Origin: Gammaproteobacteria bacterium
Lineage (GTDB): Bacteria; Pseudomonadota; Gammaproteobacteria; Acidiferrobacterales; Sulfurifustaceae
DNA: 64,000 bases
Reading direction: 5' to 3'
NCBI GenBank assembly: GCA_016199745.1
Contig: JACQFZ010000014.1
Location: 62,001 to 126,000 of the forward strand
Shown: positions 44,715-53,980 of the stretch, in pieces
Layout of the letters: each line of letters starts with the position of its first letter
Position numbering within the stretch: position 1 is the stretch's first letter
The notes under the pieces: generated by a model
Told to the model about the DNA's origin: nothing
The model's input: only the letters and a program-made list of their open reading frames with translations
The model's database searches: none
Position numbers and translations under genes: made by a program

Positions 44715-45476
44715 TTCGTCTGGTTTCTGCTAGGAACGCTCGCTATGCCGGCAGTTGCAACCGCCGCCGCCGTCTGCGACGCAAAAAGTGGCAGCACTAC
44801 GGTGGCGCTGCTCGAGCTCTATACCTCCGAAGGCTGCAGCAGTTGTCCGCCGGCCGATCGCTGGCTGGCCGAATTAGCGGGACGCGGATTCGGCCACGAT
44901 CGGGTTGTGCCGTTGGCGCTGCACGTCGATTACTGGAACGACCTGGGTTGGAAAGATCGGTTCGCGCAGGCCGCCTTCAGCCGACGCCAATACGATTTGG
45001 CCAAACGCACCGGTAGCCGTGCTGTCTATACGCCAGAACTCGTGCTGAACGGGCATGAATATACGCATTGGCGGTGGAACACTTTCGACGCCGATCTGGA
45101 GCAAATAAATCGTACCGCACCGCTAGCCGACATTGCGCTCAAACTTGAACGCACTGAACAGACGTTGCGAATTAATGGCACCGCCTCGGTGAAGCGCGAT
45201 CGCGTTAATACTGGACTCTACATCGCAATTTACGAAAATAATTTGCAGAGCAACGTGCGCGCTGGCGAAAACAATGGGCGCAAATTAGAACACGCCGCCG
45301 TCGTACGCCGACTGATCGGCCCATTTCCGATCGATCGCACCGGTCATGCGCAACGTAGCGAGACGATTGCGCTTTCGGCCGAATGGAAGCTCGACGATTT
45401 AGGAGTGGCCGCGTTCGTACAGGACCTCAACAACACCGAGGTGTTACAAGCGCTCGCCGTTGGCGTCTGCCAATAA
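44688..45476 (+). CDS. DUF1223 protein, exported thioredoxin-like
   Basis: A protein of 262 residues with a signal peptide (about 1-27, cleavage near ATAAA). The mature start has the DUF1223 hallmark 'VALLELYTSEGCSSCPPADRWLAEL', where CSSC takes the place of the thioredoxin CxxC. It is followed by 'VVPLALHVDYWNDLGWKDRFAQAAFSRRQYDLAKR' and 'VYTPELVLNGHE'. The C-terminal half is a beta-rich domain. The family is probably a periplasmic thiol oxidoreductase of unknown client. The gene starts inside the 5' end of the divergent conserved hypothetical gene. Confidence 0.87.
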   Translation: MMKIAIYRHFVWFLLGTLAMPAVATAAAVCDAKSGSTTVALLELYTSEGCSSCPPADRWLAELAGRGFGHDRVVPLALHVDYWNDLGWKDRFAQAAFSRRQYDLAKRTGSRAVYTPELVLNGHEYTHWRWNTFDADLEQINRTAPLADIALKLERTEQTLRINGTASVKRDRVNTGLYIAIYENNLQSNVRAGENNGRKLEHAAVVRRLIGPFPIDRTGHAQRSETIALSAEWKLDDLGVAAFVQDLNNTEVLQALAVGVCQ

Positions 45477-45587
45477 CAGGTCATCGCCGATTGATGTCGG
45501 TCTACTTGCACGGGTGTATATTCGAGCCGACCTTTGGCGAGTCCTCCAATTAGTCGCAAACTTCTTACACGACCAAAAGGGTTAACT

Positions 45588-46070
45588 ATGGAAACGCCTA
45601 CCTCTGCTGCTAATCGTTCGCCGTCCGGGTTTGATCTATTGCCGCCGAATCCCACCCAACGCCGAACCCTCGAGGCCGTTTTAACGCCTGAGGAGCGCGG
45701 CGTCCTGCTGCAACATGGTACGGAGGCGCCGTTCTGCGGCGCTTTGCTCGACAACAAGCAATCCGGTTCGTACTGCTGCAAGCTCTGTGGCCTACCGCTG
45801 TTTCGTTCAGGTGCGAAATTCGAATCGGGAACCGGCTGGCCCAGTTTCACCGCGCCGTTCGATGAGACGCATCTGAAGTACATAAAGGATGCAAGCTACG
45901 GCATGGAACGAACTGAAATCGTTTGCACGCGCTGCGGCAGCCACCAAGGACATGTTTTTCCGGACGGGCCGCCGCCGACCGGTATGCGTTTCTGTATTAA
46001 CTCGATAGCTCTTGAATTTGTCCGCCAGGGCGAACCGTTTCTCGACAAGCTCAACAAGACCGGCGAGTAA
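45588..46070 (+). CDS. msrB: peptide-methionine (R)-S-oxide reductase
   Basis: A protein of 160 residues that repairs methionine R-sulfoxide in proteins. Zinc is held by two CxxC pairs ('YCCKLCGLPLF' and 'CTRCGSHQGHVF'). The catalytic Cys lies in 'MRFCINSIALEF'. 'FESGTGWPSFTAPF' and 'HVFPDGPPPTG' are invariant MsrB segments. There is no signal peptide, so it is cytoplasmic. The ATG at 45588 has AAGGG upstream and was chosen over an earlier in-frame start. Confidence 0.94.
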   Translation: METPTSAANRSPSGFDLLPPNPTQRRTLEAVLTPEERGVLLQHGTEAPFCGALLDNKQSGSYCCKLCGLPLFRSGAKFESGTGWPSFTAPFDETHLKYIKDASYGMERTEIVCTRCGSHQGHVFPDGPPPTGMRFCINSIALEFVRQGEPFLDKLNKTGE

Positions 46071-46102
46071 GAACCGTCTCAAGAGCACGAACGCCGCCGT
46101 GC

Positions 46103-46137
46103 GTAGCTCGGATTACGCTTCGCTCCATCCGGGCTAC
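46103..46137. repeat. GTAG-headed REP-like element
   Basis: An imperfect palindrome with GTAG at the left and CTAC at the right end (11-bp arms with one G-T mismatch, loop TACGCTTCGCTCC). It lies in the 249-base gap between msrB and the propeller gene. The rest of that gap shows no gene. The GTAG head and ACGCTT-type loop resemble the elements at 4516 and 35868. Confidence 0.65.
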
Positions 46138-46319
46138 GGGTTTTGATTACGGGAATTAATAGTCTGTAAGGTTACGCGCTCTCGCCCGACCAACTCACGG
46201 GCCATTCATTAACCTGCTCGAGTACGCGGAAGCAGGACCTGGATGCCCAACGAGCGGATATGAAATATCAAGCGTTGTATCCGCCATTGGAAATACGAAG
46301 AACCTCAAGGAGAAGAAAC

Positions 46320-47423
46320 GTGAACCGTAAACCATGGATAGCAATTTCGGCAACAACGATGCTCGCACTCTCGTCCACCACGGCGTTGGCGGAAAAAAAC
46401 TCGGCAGGCGACGACAATGTTGGCGCGGTATACACCATGACCAACGCTCCCGACGACAATCAAATCCTTATTTTCAACCGCGGCGCCAATGGCGCCCTAA
46501 CAGCAGACGGTGCGGTATCAACCAACGGTAAAGGTTCGGGTGGTGGTCTCGATCCACTCGGGTCACAACGATCGCTGGTGTTGAGCCATGACCAGCGTTG
46601 GTTGTTCGCAACCAATGCCGGCAGCAATGAAATTTCCGTCTTGCATGTTCGGCCGCATGGGCTCGAGCTTTCGGGTAAGGCCGGCTCGGGCGGCACCTTG
46701 CCAGTGAGCGTGGCGGTATTCCACCATCTCGTTTATGTACTCAACGCCGGCACGGCGCCGAACATTACTGGCTTTACCCTCGGACCCGACGGTAACCTAA
46801 CGCCCATTGCCGATTCCACGCGCTCGCTCGGCGCCGGCGCATTTGCGCAAGTCGGGTTTGATCCGCGCGGTGAGGCACTGGTGATCACTGACAAGGCGAA
46901 TAGCAAAATTCTGGTTTACACCGTGGACCGCCGTGGACTGCCGGCGACGAACCCCGTTGTCTCATCGTCGAATGGCACCACGCCGTTTGGCTTCACCTTT
47001 GATCGGCACGATCATCTGTTGGTCGTCGAAGCGGCCACTAACGCCGTGTCGTCATACGATATACAGCCGAATGGAACGTTGCAGGTCATCAGCCCGTCGG
47101 TGGCCAACGGCCAGCGAGCCGCTTGCTGGATCGCCAGCGACGGTCATCGCTACGCCTTCACCGCCAACCCCGGCACACAAACCATTTCGAGTTATCGCCT
47201 CGACGCTGACACCGGCGAACTCACGCTGGTGAGCGGCGCCGCCGGGACCGGCAATAAACCGCTCGATCTCGCAACCACCGAGAATGGCCGTTTCCTGTAT
47301 GCCTTGGATGCGGGTAGTCTGCAAATCGACGCCTTTCGTATTGAGCACGATGGCAGCTTGACCGATCTCGGTCCGGTCGTCGGTAATTTCTCCGTGTTCG
47401 CGCAGGGCATGGCGGTGCGCTAA
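46320..47423 (+). CDS. exported beta-propeller protein (lactonase/YVTN-like)
   Basis: A protein of 367 residues with a signal peptide (1-24, ending ALA-EK). The mature part is a seven-bladed propeller of the lactonase (6-phosphogluconolactonase-like) type: 'GAVYTMTNAPDDNQILIFNRGANGAL', 'LVLSHDQRWLFATNAGSNEISVL', 'FGFTFDRHDHLLVVEAATNAVSSY' and 'PLDLATTENGRFLYALDAGS'. Enzymatic activity is not proven for exported members. The start is decided by the ribosome site: AAGGAG at 46307-46312 stands 7 bases before a GTG at 46320, and this GTG begins exactly at the signal peptide. An upstream ATG at 46260 lacks such a site. Confidence 0.82.
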   Translation: MNRKPWIAISATTMLALSSTTALAEKNSAGDDNVGAVYTMTNAPDDNQILIFNRGANGALTADGAVSTNGKGSGGGLDPLGSQRSLVLSHDQRWLFATNAGSNEISVLHVRPHGLELSGKAGSGGTLPVSVAVFHHLVYVLNAGTAPNITGFTLGPDGNLTPIADSTRSLGAGAFAQVGFDPRGEALVITDKANSKILVYTVDRRGLPATNPVVSSSNGTTPFGFTFDRHDHLLVVEAATNAVSSYDIQPNGTLQVISPSVANGQRAACWIASDGHRYAFTANPGTQTISSYRLDADTGELTLVSGAAGTGNKPLDLATTENGRFLYALDAGSLQIDAFRIEHDGSLTDLGPVVGNFSVFAQGMAVR

Positions 47424-47438
47424 AACGTCTTGGCGACT

Positions 47439-47464
47439 CCCCGCTCCCGCCTACGGGAGCGGGG
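47439..47464. terminator. hairpin after propeller gene
   Basis: A perfect 11-bp stem (CCCCGCTCCCG / CGGGAGCGGGG, CCTA loop) lies 15 bases past the stop, between convergent genes. Composition and flank (TTGGGG) mark it as a member of the repeat family; it may serve as terminator. Confidence 0.55.
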
Positions 47465-47534
47465 TTGGGGAAGAGGAAAAATATTTGACGCAAATTACCC
47501 CGAGGTCGTTGAGTTGACGTTTCAGATCGCCTTT

Positions 47535-48101
47535 CTACTTCAGCTGTGCCAGTGCGGCAAAAGGTATATCCAGTAGCACGGCATTCATCCATTTCTCATA
47601 ACTGGCTTTGCCGGCACCGCTACTACCTTCCAATCTCATCGTCAGCACATATTTCATTTTCCCAAATTGATCGGGCACGGGAATATAAAAAAATCTGACA
47701 AAATTGGTCTCGTTCGTTGGGATTGTCATGCCGGCGTCGTATTTCCCGGAGATCTTTATCCGGGAATAGGAATAAGCCTTCATGACATCAGCCTTGTGCT
47801 GCATATCGAAGTTCATCAGCAAATATTCGGCGACCGTCGGGTTCTCGGAAATATCGACTCGCACGGAATTGTTGTCACCGGCGTACTTAATCGTTACTAC
47901 CGGCTTCAACGCGTCGTCCTTGACCAGCGGCGGCGATACGAACTTTTGTGTTGGATCAACTTTATCGGTGCCATCAATCGCTGGCGCCGGCGGCAACGAG
48001 TGCCAAAAAAGCGTACCGATCTGATCCGGAGTAGCGGCAAACGCCGTACTGGACATGGAAACAAAGCAAAAACAAACGATGAACCTTAAGTACATATTCA
48101 T
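47535..48101 (-). CDS. exported hypothetical protein
   Basis: A protein of 188 residues that I do not recognise. It has a clear signal peptide (MNMYLRFIVCFCFVSMSSTAFAA, cleavage near residue 22; key part FIVCFCFVSM). The mature domain is beta-rich: 'KPVVTIKYAGDNNSVRVDISENPTVAEYLLMNFD' and 'FVRFFYIPVPDQFGKMKYVLTMRLEG'. It contains no cysteine after the signal. It lies 34 bases downstream of the DUF4892-OmpA gene on the same strand, so the two are likely one operon. A cell-envelope role is plausible from context only. Confidence 0.65.
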   Translation of the reverse strand: MNMYLRFIVCFCFVSMSSTAFAATPDQIGTLFWHSLPPAPAIDGTDKVDPTQKFVSPPLVKDDALKPVVTIKYAGDNNSVRVDISENPTVAEYLLMNFDMQHKADVMKAYSYSRIKISGKYDAGMTIPTNETNFVRFFYIPVPDQFGKMKYVLTMRLEGSSGAGKASYEKWMNAVLLDIPFAALAQLK

Positions 48102-48135
48102 GAAATCCTATTAGGCAGAAATAAACGGGCGCCGC

Positions 48136-49134
48136 TCATTGAGCCACAAGCTCAACCCGACGATTCTTCGCACGACCAGCATCGTTCAATTGCGAGGCAA
48201 CCGGCGCATAGTTCGCAACACCTTTTGCCGCAAGTCGCTTAGCGTCAATCTTGTAGTCCTTCACCAGTGCGCCGACGACGGCATCGGCTCGTCGTTGCGA
48301 CAATGCGATATTCGCCTCTAACGTGCCTTGGTTATCGGTATGGCCGACGATGAATACCGTTAGCGCCGAATTCTGCTTCAGTAACTTCGCCATCTCGTCC
48401 AACTGCGCTTTCGATTCGGGTTTGATATCCGCCTTGGCGGTGTCGAAATAAATACCGTAGAGCGCGACTTTGCCATCGGCCATTATTCCTTTGTGCAACG
48501 CCTCGGCGTTCACCGACACTTGATCTTGCTGCATAGCCGCCGACTCGATCACTTGCAGGAAGTAGTCGGAATCGAAGCCTTGATCGGCGAAGTAACCGCC
48601 ACGAACCGTGAGAACGACGGTGACGTCGCCTTCCGGCCGCGATAGGCGCGCCAATAGAAAGCGAAACGGCCGATCGCTGTCCATGTTGTTCATGTAAAAG
48701 CTTCCGCCGACAAACGAGCGCGCATCGTCAGTCCACTTACGTGCATGCGCTGCTAATCCTTGCTTCGCACAAGCCATACCGTCTTCGCAGGCCCATAGGA
48801 TTTTGAAATGCTGCTGCTCGAAGGCAAGCTTGTAGTTGCGATACACCTCCAAGTCACCTCGACCTTTGGGGCCTAAGTAGTAGTAGTTGTACAGCTTGCC
48901 TTCCATCGTTTCGGTGTGCTTATCCGGCAGCGCGATTTCGACTCGCTCGAAGTTGATCGAGCCATACTTATACAACACCGAACCTTTAAAGCGACTTACC
49001 AGCGGATGGTCTTTTGCCCCCGGCGCTTCTTTATAAAGACTATCGGCATAAGCGCCAGGCAAGGCGAACGCAACCATCAATAAAGCGGAAAAATAAACCG
49101 CGGTTCGTGCAACGGCGTAAAAAGCTTTGTTCAT
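48136..49134 (-). CDS. DUF4892/OmpA-family envelope protein
   Basis: A protein of 332 residues with a signal peptide (1-30). The N-terminal domain (about 31-200) matches the DUF4892 pattern: 'DHPLVSRFKGSVLYKYGSINFERVEIALP', 'GKLYNYYYLGPKGRGDLEVYRNYKLAFEQQHFKILWAC' and 'GDVTVVLTVRGGYF'. The C-terminal 110 residues are an OmpA peptidoglycan-binding domain ('GIYFDTAKADIKPESKAQLDEMAKLL', 'FIVGHTDNQGTLEANIALSQRRADAVV', 'GRAKNRRVELV'). Such fusions sit in the periplasm or outer membrane. It heads a two-gene unit with the small exported protein downstream. Confidence 0.87.
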   Translation of the reverse strand: MNKAFYAVARTAVYFSALLMVAFALPGAYADSLYKEAPGAKDHPLVSRFKGSVLYKYGSINFERVEIALPDKHTETMEGKLYNYYYLGPKGRGDLEVYRNYKLAFEQQHFKILWACEDGMACAKQGLAAHARKWTDDARSFVGGSFYMNNMDSDRPFRFLLARLSRPEGDVTVVLTVRGGYFADQGFDSDYFLQVIESAAMQQDQVSVNAEALHKGIMADGKVALYGIYFDTAKADIKPESKAQLDEMAKLLKQNSALTVFIVGHTDNQGTLEANIALSQRRADAVVGALVKDYKIDAKRLAAKGVANYAPVASQLNDAGRAKNRRVELVAQ

Positions 49135-49314
49135 GTCTCCCCCCTTCTTTCTATTTATTGTCCATACCGGACAGGCAACCTATTGTCGTTCTTGCAGGGA
49201 CCTGGCTCAAGTGGCGGGTACAGCAGGTGCATACCTATCGTCTATTGCACGGCTCAGTTACCATCGGCGGCATGTCACCCCCCAACGATAGTTACTCAGC
49301 AGGGATCATCACCG

Positions 49315-50166
49315 ATGAAAACTATTCGCAACGTCTTTCGTTTGAGCTGCCTGTTGATTGCGGCAATGCTTACGCTCGACGCAGCAGCAGACGAGCCGGT
49401 GTTGAAACTGGCGAGTAACGGCGAGCAACTGGACTACACGCGAACGCAGTTGTTGAAACACCCGGAGACAACGGACGTATCGATCGTCGGTGATGTTGCC
49501 TACCATGGGAAAATGCATTATCGAGCGATTCCAATCGCAACACTATTGGCGCATTTTCATCCAGAAGCGGATGATGTCATTCAATTCGTCGCTACCGACG
49601 GTTTCGTCGCCGAGCTGCCTATTGCACCGCTGTTAAATCGCGACACCAACAGCGCCGTCGCCTACTTAGCGGTAGAACCGGTGGAGCAACCGTGGCCCGA
49701 GCTCAAACCCGGCGGCAAACAATCCGCCGGACCGTTTTACTTGGTATGGCTACATCCGGATCGTGCGCATATCGGCCGGGAACAATGGCCGTATCAAGTC
49801 GCCAAGATCGAAGTACGTGTGTCGTTGCGCAAACGCTGGCCGGCATTGGCACCGAGCACAACCGTACCGACGAACTCCGCTATCAACCGCGGTTTCAGCG
49901 TCTTTCAGAAAAACTGCTTTGCTTGTCACACGCTCAATCGCAGCGGTGACGCGACCAAAGGCCCAGATCTCAACGTACCGATGAACCCAACGGAATACTT
50001 TCAGCGCGACGCCTTACGTAAACTGATTCGCAATCCGCAGAGCGTGAGAACCTGGAGTAACTCAGTAATGCCGGGCTTCGATGACAAGGTTTTATCCAAT
50101 CGCGATCTGGATAATTTGCTGGCGTATCTAAAACATATGGCGAGACGCAAAACGGCGGCGCCGTAA
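49315..50166 (+). CDS. exported c-type cytochrome with molybdopterin-oxidase-like N-domain
   Basis: A protein of 283 residues with a signal peptide (1-25). Residues 30-170 resemble the SUOX-like fold ('HYRAIPIATLLAHFHPEADDVIQFVATDGFVAELP', 'GPFYLVWLHPD') but no cofactor cysteine is seen. The C-terminal 100 residues are a monoheme cytochrome c: CFACH (heme attachment) in 'GFSVFQKNCFACHTLN' and a likely axial Met in 'SVMPGFDDKVLSNRDLDNLLAYL'. It should transfer electrons in the periplasm, with unknown partner. The ATG at 49315 starts at the signal peptide. It is convergent with another CxxCH protein gene. Confidence 0.82.
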   Translation: MKTIRNVFRLSCLLIAAMLTLDAAADEPVLKLASNGEQLDYTRTQLLKHPETTDVSIVGDVAYHGKMHYRAIPIATLLAHFHPEADDVIQFVATDGFVAELPIAPLLNRDTNSAVAYLAVEPVEQPWPELKPGGKQSAGPFYLVWLHPDRAHIGREQWPYQVAKIEVRVSLRKRWPALAPSTTVPTNSAINRGFSVFQKNCFACHTLNRSGDATKGPDLNVPMNPTEYFQRDALRKLIRNPQSVRTWSNSVMPGFDDKVLSNRDLDNLLAYLKHMARRKTAAP

Positions 50167-50286
50167 AGCCAGCTTGAAATAATCAGTCCAACTTCCCTTA
50201 GCGAACGCGCTGACGATGCGGATTTACAAGCCGTTTGTGCTTATATCCACCCCATGAATTGCCCCGACCTTTTCTTTTCTCCCAAG

Positions 50287-52113
50287 TCAGGGATGCCCGT
50301 CGACCCGAAGCTGGAAAAGAAAATACGGCGGAATACAGACCGCTTCGCCCGTCGGTGTTCGTGCGCAAATGTAGTCGTCGCGGCACGGCGTAGCGGCGTC
50401 GCAGGCACGCAATCCGGCCGGAGAAACGTGTGCCGCTAAACAACGCGGGAATGGCGTCTTGCGGGCGAGACATTCGTTGAACGGCTGCAGCTGAGCGATT
50501 ACCCCGCAACGGGACTGCGCGGACGACGCGCCGCAACTCTCGGTACACATGCCGCCGGGGAAACCGACATTGTTGGTATTACAGACGGCGGTACCGCTGC
50601 AGGGCCGTGATTGCACGGCGGTTACGGCGTCGCGATGCGGATCGGCGTGCGCTGTCATTGTGCCGATTTGGCAGGGGTCGCCGACCTCGGCCTTCTGCGG
50701 GAGACAAACGCCGACAACGGCGTCGTCGACCGACGCGTCGTACGGTTCGCAGCGCAATCCGGCGACACAAGTCCAAGCCGCGAATCCAGGGTCGCCGAGC
50801 CCGCAGTGCGCCCCATAGCCGCCCGAATCGTTTGAACGGCGTTCGGCGAACGGGCGCGCGAAATCGGGCCGGTTGCCAGCGGCGAGATTTCGATTGAGCG
50901 CCGCGCGGCGTTGCACTTCGGCAAACAAGTGCGGCGAGGTTGCGACGGCAAGCGCGTTGCCGACACCGACGTCGGCTTGATCGATGCCCAATAAATGAAA
51001 GCCGGCGATCGTGCGTGCTTGATGGCAGCCCTGACACGTGAGGTCATCGAGTCGCCGTAGCAGCGCTGCCGGCGATCGCGCATATCGCAACGTCGCGAAA
51101 TTTATGTTTTTGAGATCCACGGCCGTCAACAATTGCCGATACGGCCGATTCGCCCGTCGCGAAAGGCCGCGCGGTGTTACCGATATTGCGCGCCGCGCGG
51201 ACAGCGCGTCTGGCAGCATTGCGCTACCGTCGTCGATAGCATTTAGGTTTTGGCCGATCCAAGCGATGAGCTGGGCCCGAGCGCGCGGATTAGCGCGGAT
51301 CCCGGCAACATCCGGCGTACTGAGCAACGGCGCTTCAAAAAAAGCAGCGTTCATGTCCGCGCCCGGCTGAAAAACGCGTAGTAAATATTCCGCGTGACCT
51401 CCCAGATCCGGCCGCACGGTCGATGGCCAGCGGACGGACTGCATATTGATTTCGACGCGGGTCACGCTTACCGGCGTCAGCACGGCGTGCAACGGTCCGG
51501 ACGCACGCATCAACCAGCGGCCCAGTTCGCTACCGGCCAGGTTGGCGGGCGCCTGCCAACGCAATGCGGCTTGGCGGCAGCTTTTTTGCGGATCGACCGA
51601 CTTATCGCCTAACGCAACCGCTATCGTCATCGGCAAGCGTGAATGCACCAGCTCACCTTTAACATCGTCGGTGTACGCGAGCCGATAAATCAATCGTGTC
51701 TCGCCACAGGCAGGCGAAGTGAACGGCATGCGATCGATGCGATTGACGACGCCGATGAGCTCAAAGCGTGCAGTGTCGGCGCTGAGCCAGCGAGCGTTGA
51801 ATAACCGATGCGGGTTACCACGAACACCGACGCCAAGCTTCGGATCGGCACGCGCCAGCTCGCGCAGATCGCGTGCGAGTACGGCAACAATAGTGCCGTA
51901 CCGGGTTTTACGGTCGAGCACATGATTGCTCGCGCCGGCAAAATCCCGCCCACCGACGAGAGCGCCGAAGCTTCCATCACTTTCAGCAACAACCGCGAGC
52001 GCGGCCGGATCTGTTACTAGAACGATATCGTTGCTATCGGTCGGGCGCGGCGTGGCGAATGCCGACACGTGGGCGAGCATGGCGACACCGAGAGCGATTA
52101 ACCGCATTATCAT
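50287..52113 (-). CDS. exported large Cys-rich protein with one CxxCH motif
   Basis: A protein of 608 residues that I do not recognise as a named family. It has a signal peptide (1-20). The middle has a single CxxCH ('LDDLTCQGCHQARTIAGFHLLG', about residue 355), suggesting covalent heme c or a degenerate site. The region before it ('FELIGVVNRIDRMPF', 'CGETRLIYRLAYTDD') recurs in proteins annotated only as hypothetical. The C-terminal 200 residues hold about 14 cysteines in 'C..GLRCEPYD', 'VGDPCQIG', 'CSGTAVCNTNNVGFPGGMC' style, as in secreted disulfide-rich domains. It is convergent with the cytochrome gene. Confidence 0.7.
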   Translation of the reverse strand: MIMRLIALGVAMLAHVSAFATPRPTDSNDIVLVTDPAALAVVAESDGSFGALVGGRDFAGASNHVLDRKTRYGTIVAVLARDLRELARADPKLGVGVRGNPHRLFNARWLSADTARFELIGVVNRIDRMPFTSPACGETRLIYRLAYTDDVKGELVHSRLPMTIAVALGDKSVDPQKSCRQAALRWQAPANLAGSELGRWLMRASGPLHAVLTPVSVTRVEINMQSVRWPSTVRPDLGGHAEYLLRVFQPGADMNAAFFEAPLLSTPDVAGIRANPRARAQLIAWIGQNLNAIDDGSAMLPDALSARRAISVTPRGLSRRANRPYRQLLTAVDLKNINFATLRYARSPAALLRRLDDLTCQGCHQARTIAGFHLLGIDQADVGVGNALAVATSPHLFAEVQRRAALNRNLAAGNRPDFARPFAERRSNDSGGYGAHCGLGDPGFAAWTCVAGLRCEPYDASVDDAVVGVCLPQKAEVGDPCQIGTMTAHADPHRDAVTAVQSRPCSGTAVCNTNNVGFPGGMCTESCGASSAQSRCGVIAQLQPFNECLARKTPFPRCLAAHVSPAGLRACDAATPCRDDYICARTPTGEAVCIPPYFLFQLRVDGHP

Positions 52114-52403
52114 TTTTTGCGCCTGTGAAGACCGAAGCGGATTTCTTTAGGGGCAGAGCTGAATAGCGCTTACTTAATTGATTCACCGCCATAACAGCAG
52201 CGTTCCCTCTCCCGCAAGGGGAGAGGGAGTATCGGCGGATAGGCTTCGGCTTTTGCTTAAGGAAGCGCCATTCGGGACAAAGCTATTTAACTAGCTATTG
52301 CCGATAAAAAGAAGTCGGAATTAGCGGTGCTCCCGAATCACTTTTCTTAACCGCTCTGCTTCTAGACTAAAGTGTTATCTATCTCCCCACGCCAAACCGC
52401 TTA
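52114..52403. other. 290-base spacer with one palindromic repeat
   Basis: No gene is seen on either strand. Positions 52204-52228 form a 10-bp hairpin (TCCCTCTCCC / GGGAGAGGGA) of the common family. The remaining part is AT-richer and probably carries the divergent promoters of the flanking genes. Confidence 0.5.
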
Positions 52404-53909
52404 ATGATGCAGATGAAAGGATTGATAGCTGGCGTGCTGATGAGTCTGTCGGTGTGGCTGCCGGTGCCTACGCGCGCGGCGTCGGATACGCCGATGGCTT
52501 TCGTCGACAACCAGATCGCCGCCCACGCCGGGCAAAGTGGAATCTACATATTAGATACGGGCGCGCAGGCGTTACTGGCTCGCGCCTGGTTAGTCGACCA
52601 TGCGCAGCACACGATCGAGGTGCAATACTTCATCTGGAGCACGGACAATATCGGCATTTTGGCGGCAGCAGCGCTGTTGCGCGCTGCCGATCGCGGTGTA
52701 CGAGTACGCGTTATCGTCGACGATCTGCTCATCGATGCGCCGGACGAGTCGTTGCTGGCGCTGGCTCGACATCCCAATATCGATATCCGTATTTACAACC
52801 CGAAGGCATCGGTCGGTATCCCGGTGTATAAGCGAGTGCTGAACGCCTTGAGCGATTTTCACGGCATTAATCAACGCATGCATAATAAAACCGTCATTGT
52901 CGACGGCAAGATAGGCATCACCGGCGGACGTAACATGGCCGCCGAATACTACGACTACAACCATAAATACAATTTCCGCGATCGCGATGCACTGCTGCTA
53001 GGCGACGCGGTTAAAACGATGCGGGCGAGTTTTGAAAGCTTCTGGAGCAACAAGCTGAGTGTCAACGTCGAGCAGCTTTACAACGGCGACGAGCTGACGC
53101 AAAAGCAGGTACGTGTGGACGATAGCGATATCAAACAGATTTATCGTGAGCTGCACGACTACGCGAGTGCGCCCGCCAACTTTGCACCCGAGGTCCGCGC
53201 CGCCATCGACGCGGCGCCGGCGGCGTTCACGCGCCTGGCGGAACAAATGGTCTGGGACCACGTGGAATTCGTCGGCGACCGACCGGGCAAAAATGAGGAT
53301 CACTCGCGTCTAGACGGTGGTGGCCTGATCACGAGCGCGTTGGCACGACTGGTCGAAGACGCACATGATCATATCGTCATCCAATCGCCCTATCTGGTGA
53401 TGTCGGATAAAGCCATGGATCTGTTCCGGCAAGCCAGAGCGCGCGGCGTGCACGTGCGCATCAACACCAATTCGCTCGCCGCGACCGACAATATTCCGGC
53501 TTTTAGCGGCTATCGCAACCAGCGTCAGCAACTACTGGAGATGGGCTTAGAGATTTATGAATATAAACCCGATCCGGAGACGCAGCGCCAGCTGATGCAA
53601 CACGCCGTGCCGGCGAACGACAAATCGCCGGTTTTCGCACTGCATGCCAAGACGTTGGTAGTGGACTCGAAGGTCGTTTACGTCGGCACTTTTAATTTCG
53701 ACCCACGTTCCGAGAACCTCAACACCGAGGTCGGCGTCATTGTCCACAGCGCGGCACTGGCGCACACGGTCGAGACAGCGATCGAAACCGATATGCGCGC
53801 CGGCAACAGCTGGAACGCGACCAGCGACGAGCCGGACCAATACGCATCCTTCGTCAAGCGCAGCAAAGTGTGGTTCTTGCGGATGCTGCCGATCAAACCG
53901 TTATTGTGA
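52404..53909 (+). CDS. phospholipase D family protein (cardiolipin synthase C-like)
   Basis: A protein of 501 residues with a signal or anchor sequence (1-24). Two HKD motifs mark the phospholipase D fold: 'HNKTVIVDGKIGITGGRNMAAEYYD' (about 155) and 'HAKTLVVDSKVVYVGTFNFDPRS' (about 413). 'IEVQYFIWSTDNIGILAAAALLRAADRGVRVRVIVDDLL' is the usual N-terminal strand-helix. Length and motif spacing fit ClsC-type enzymes, which join phospholipids to cardiolipin. An accessory partner (YmdB in E. coli) is not present. The gene is monocistronic with a divergent neighbour. Confidence 0.87.
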   Translation: MMQMKGLIAGVLMSLSVWLPVPTRAASDTPMAFVDNQIAAHAGQSGIYILDTGAQALLARAWLVDHAQHTIEVQYFIWSTDNIGILAAAALLRAADRGVRVRVIVDDLLIDAPDESLLALARHPNIDIRIYNPKASVGIPVYKRVLNALSDFHGINQRMHNKTVIVDGKIGITGGRNMAAEYYDYNHKYNFRDRDALLLGDAVKTMRASFESFWSNKLSVNVEQLYNGDELTQKQVRVDDSDIKQIYRELHDYASAPANFAPEVRAAIDAAPAAFTRLAEQMVWDHVEFVGDRPGKNEDHSRLDGGGLITSALARLVEDAHDHIVIQSPYLVMSDKAMDLFRQARARGVHVRINTNSLAATDNIPAFSGYRNQRQQLLEMGLEIYEYKPDPETQRQLMQHAVPANDKSPVFALHAKTLVVDSKVVYVGTFNFDPRSENLNTEVGVIVHSAALAHTVETAIETDMRAGNSWNATSDEPDQYASFVKRSKVWFLRMLPIKPLL

Positions 53910-53980
53910 CGATCGGCGCTATTTTCATTTAATCGCGCCGGCTATGCCTGGACACTGCTGTTTTGATACGCTTCTCATCG

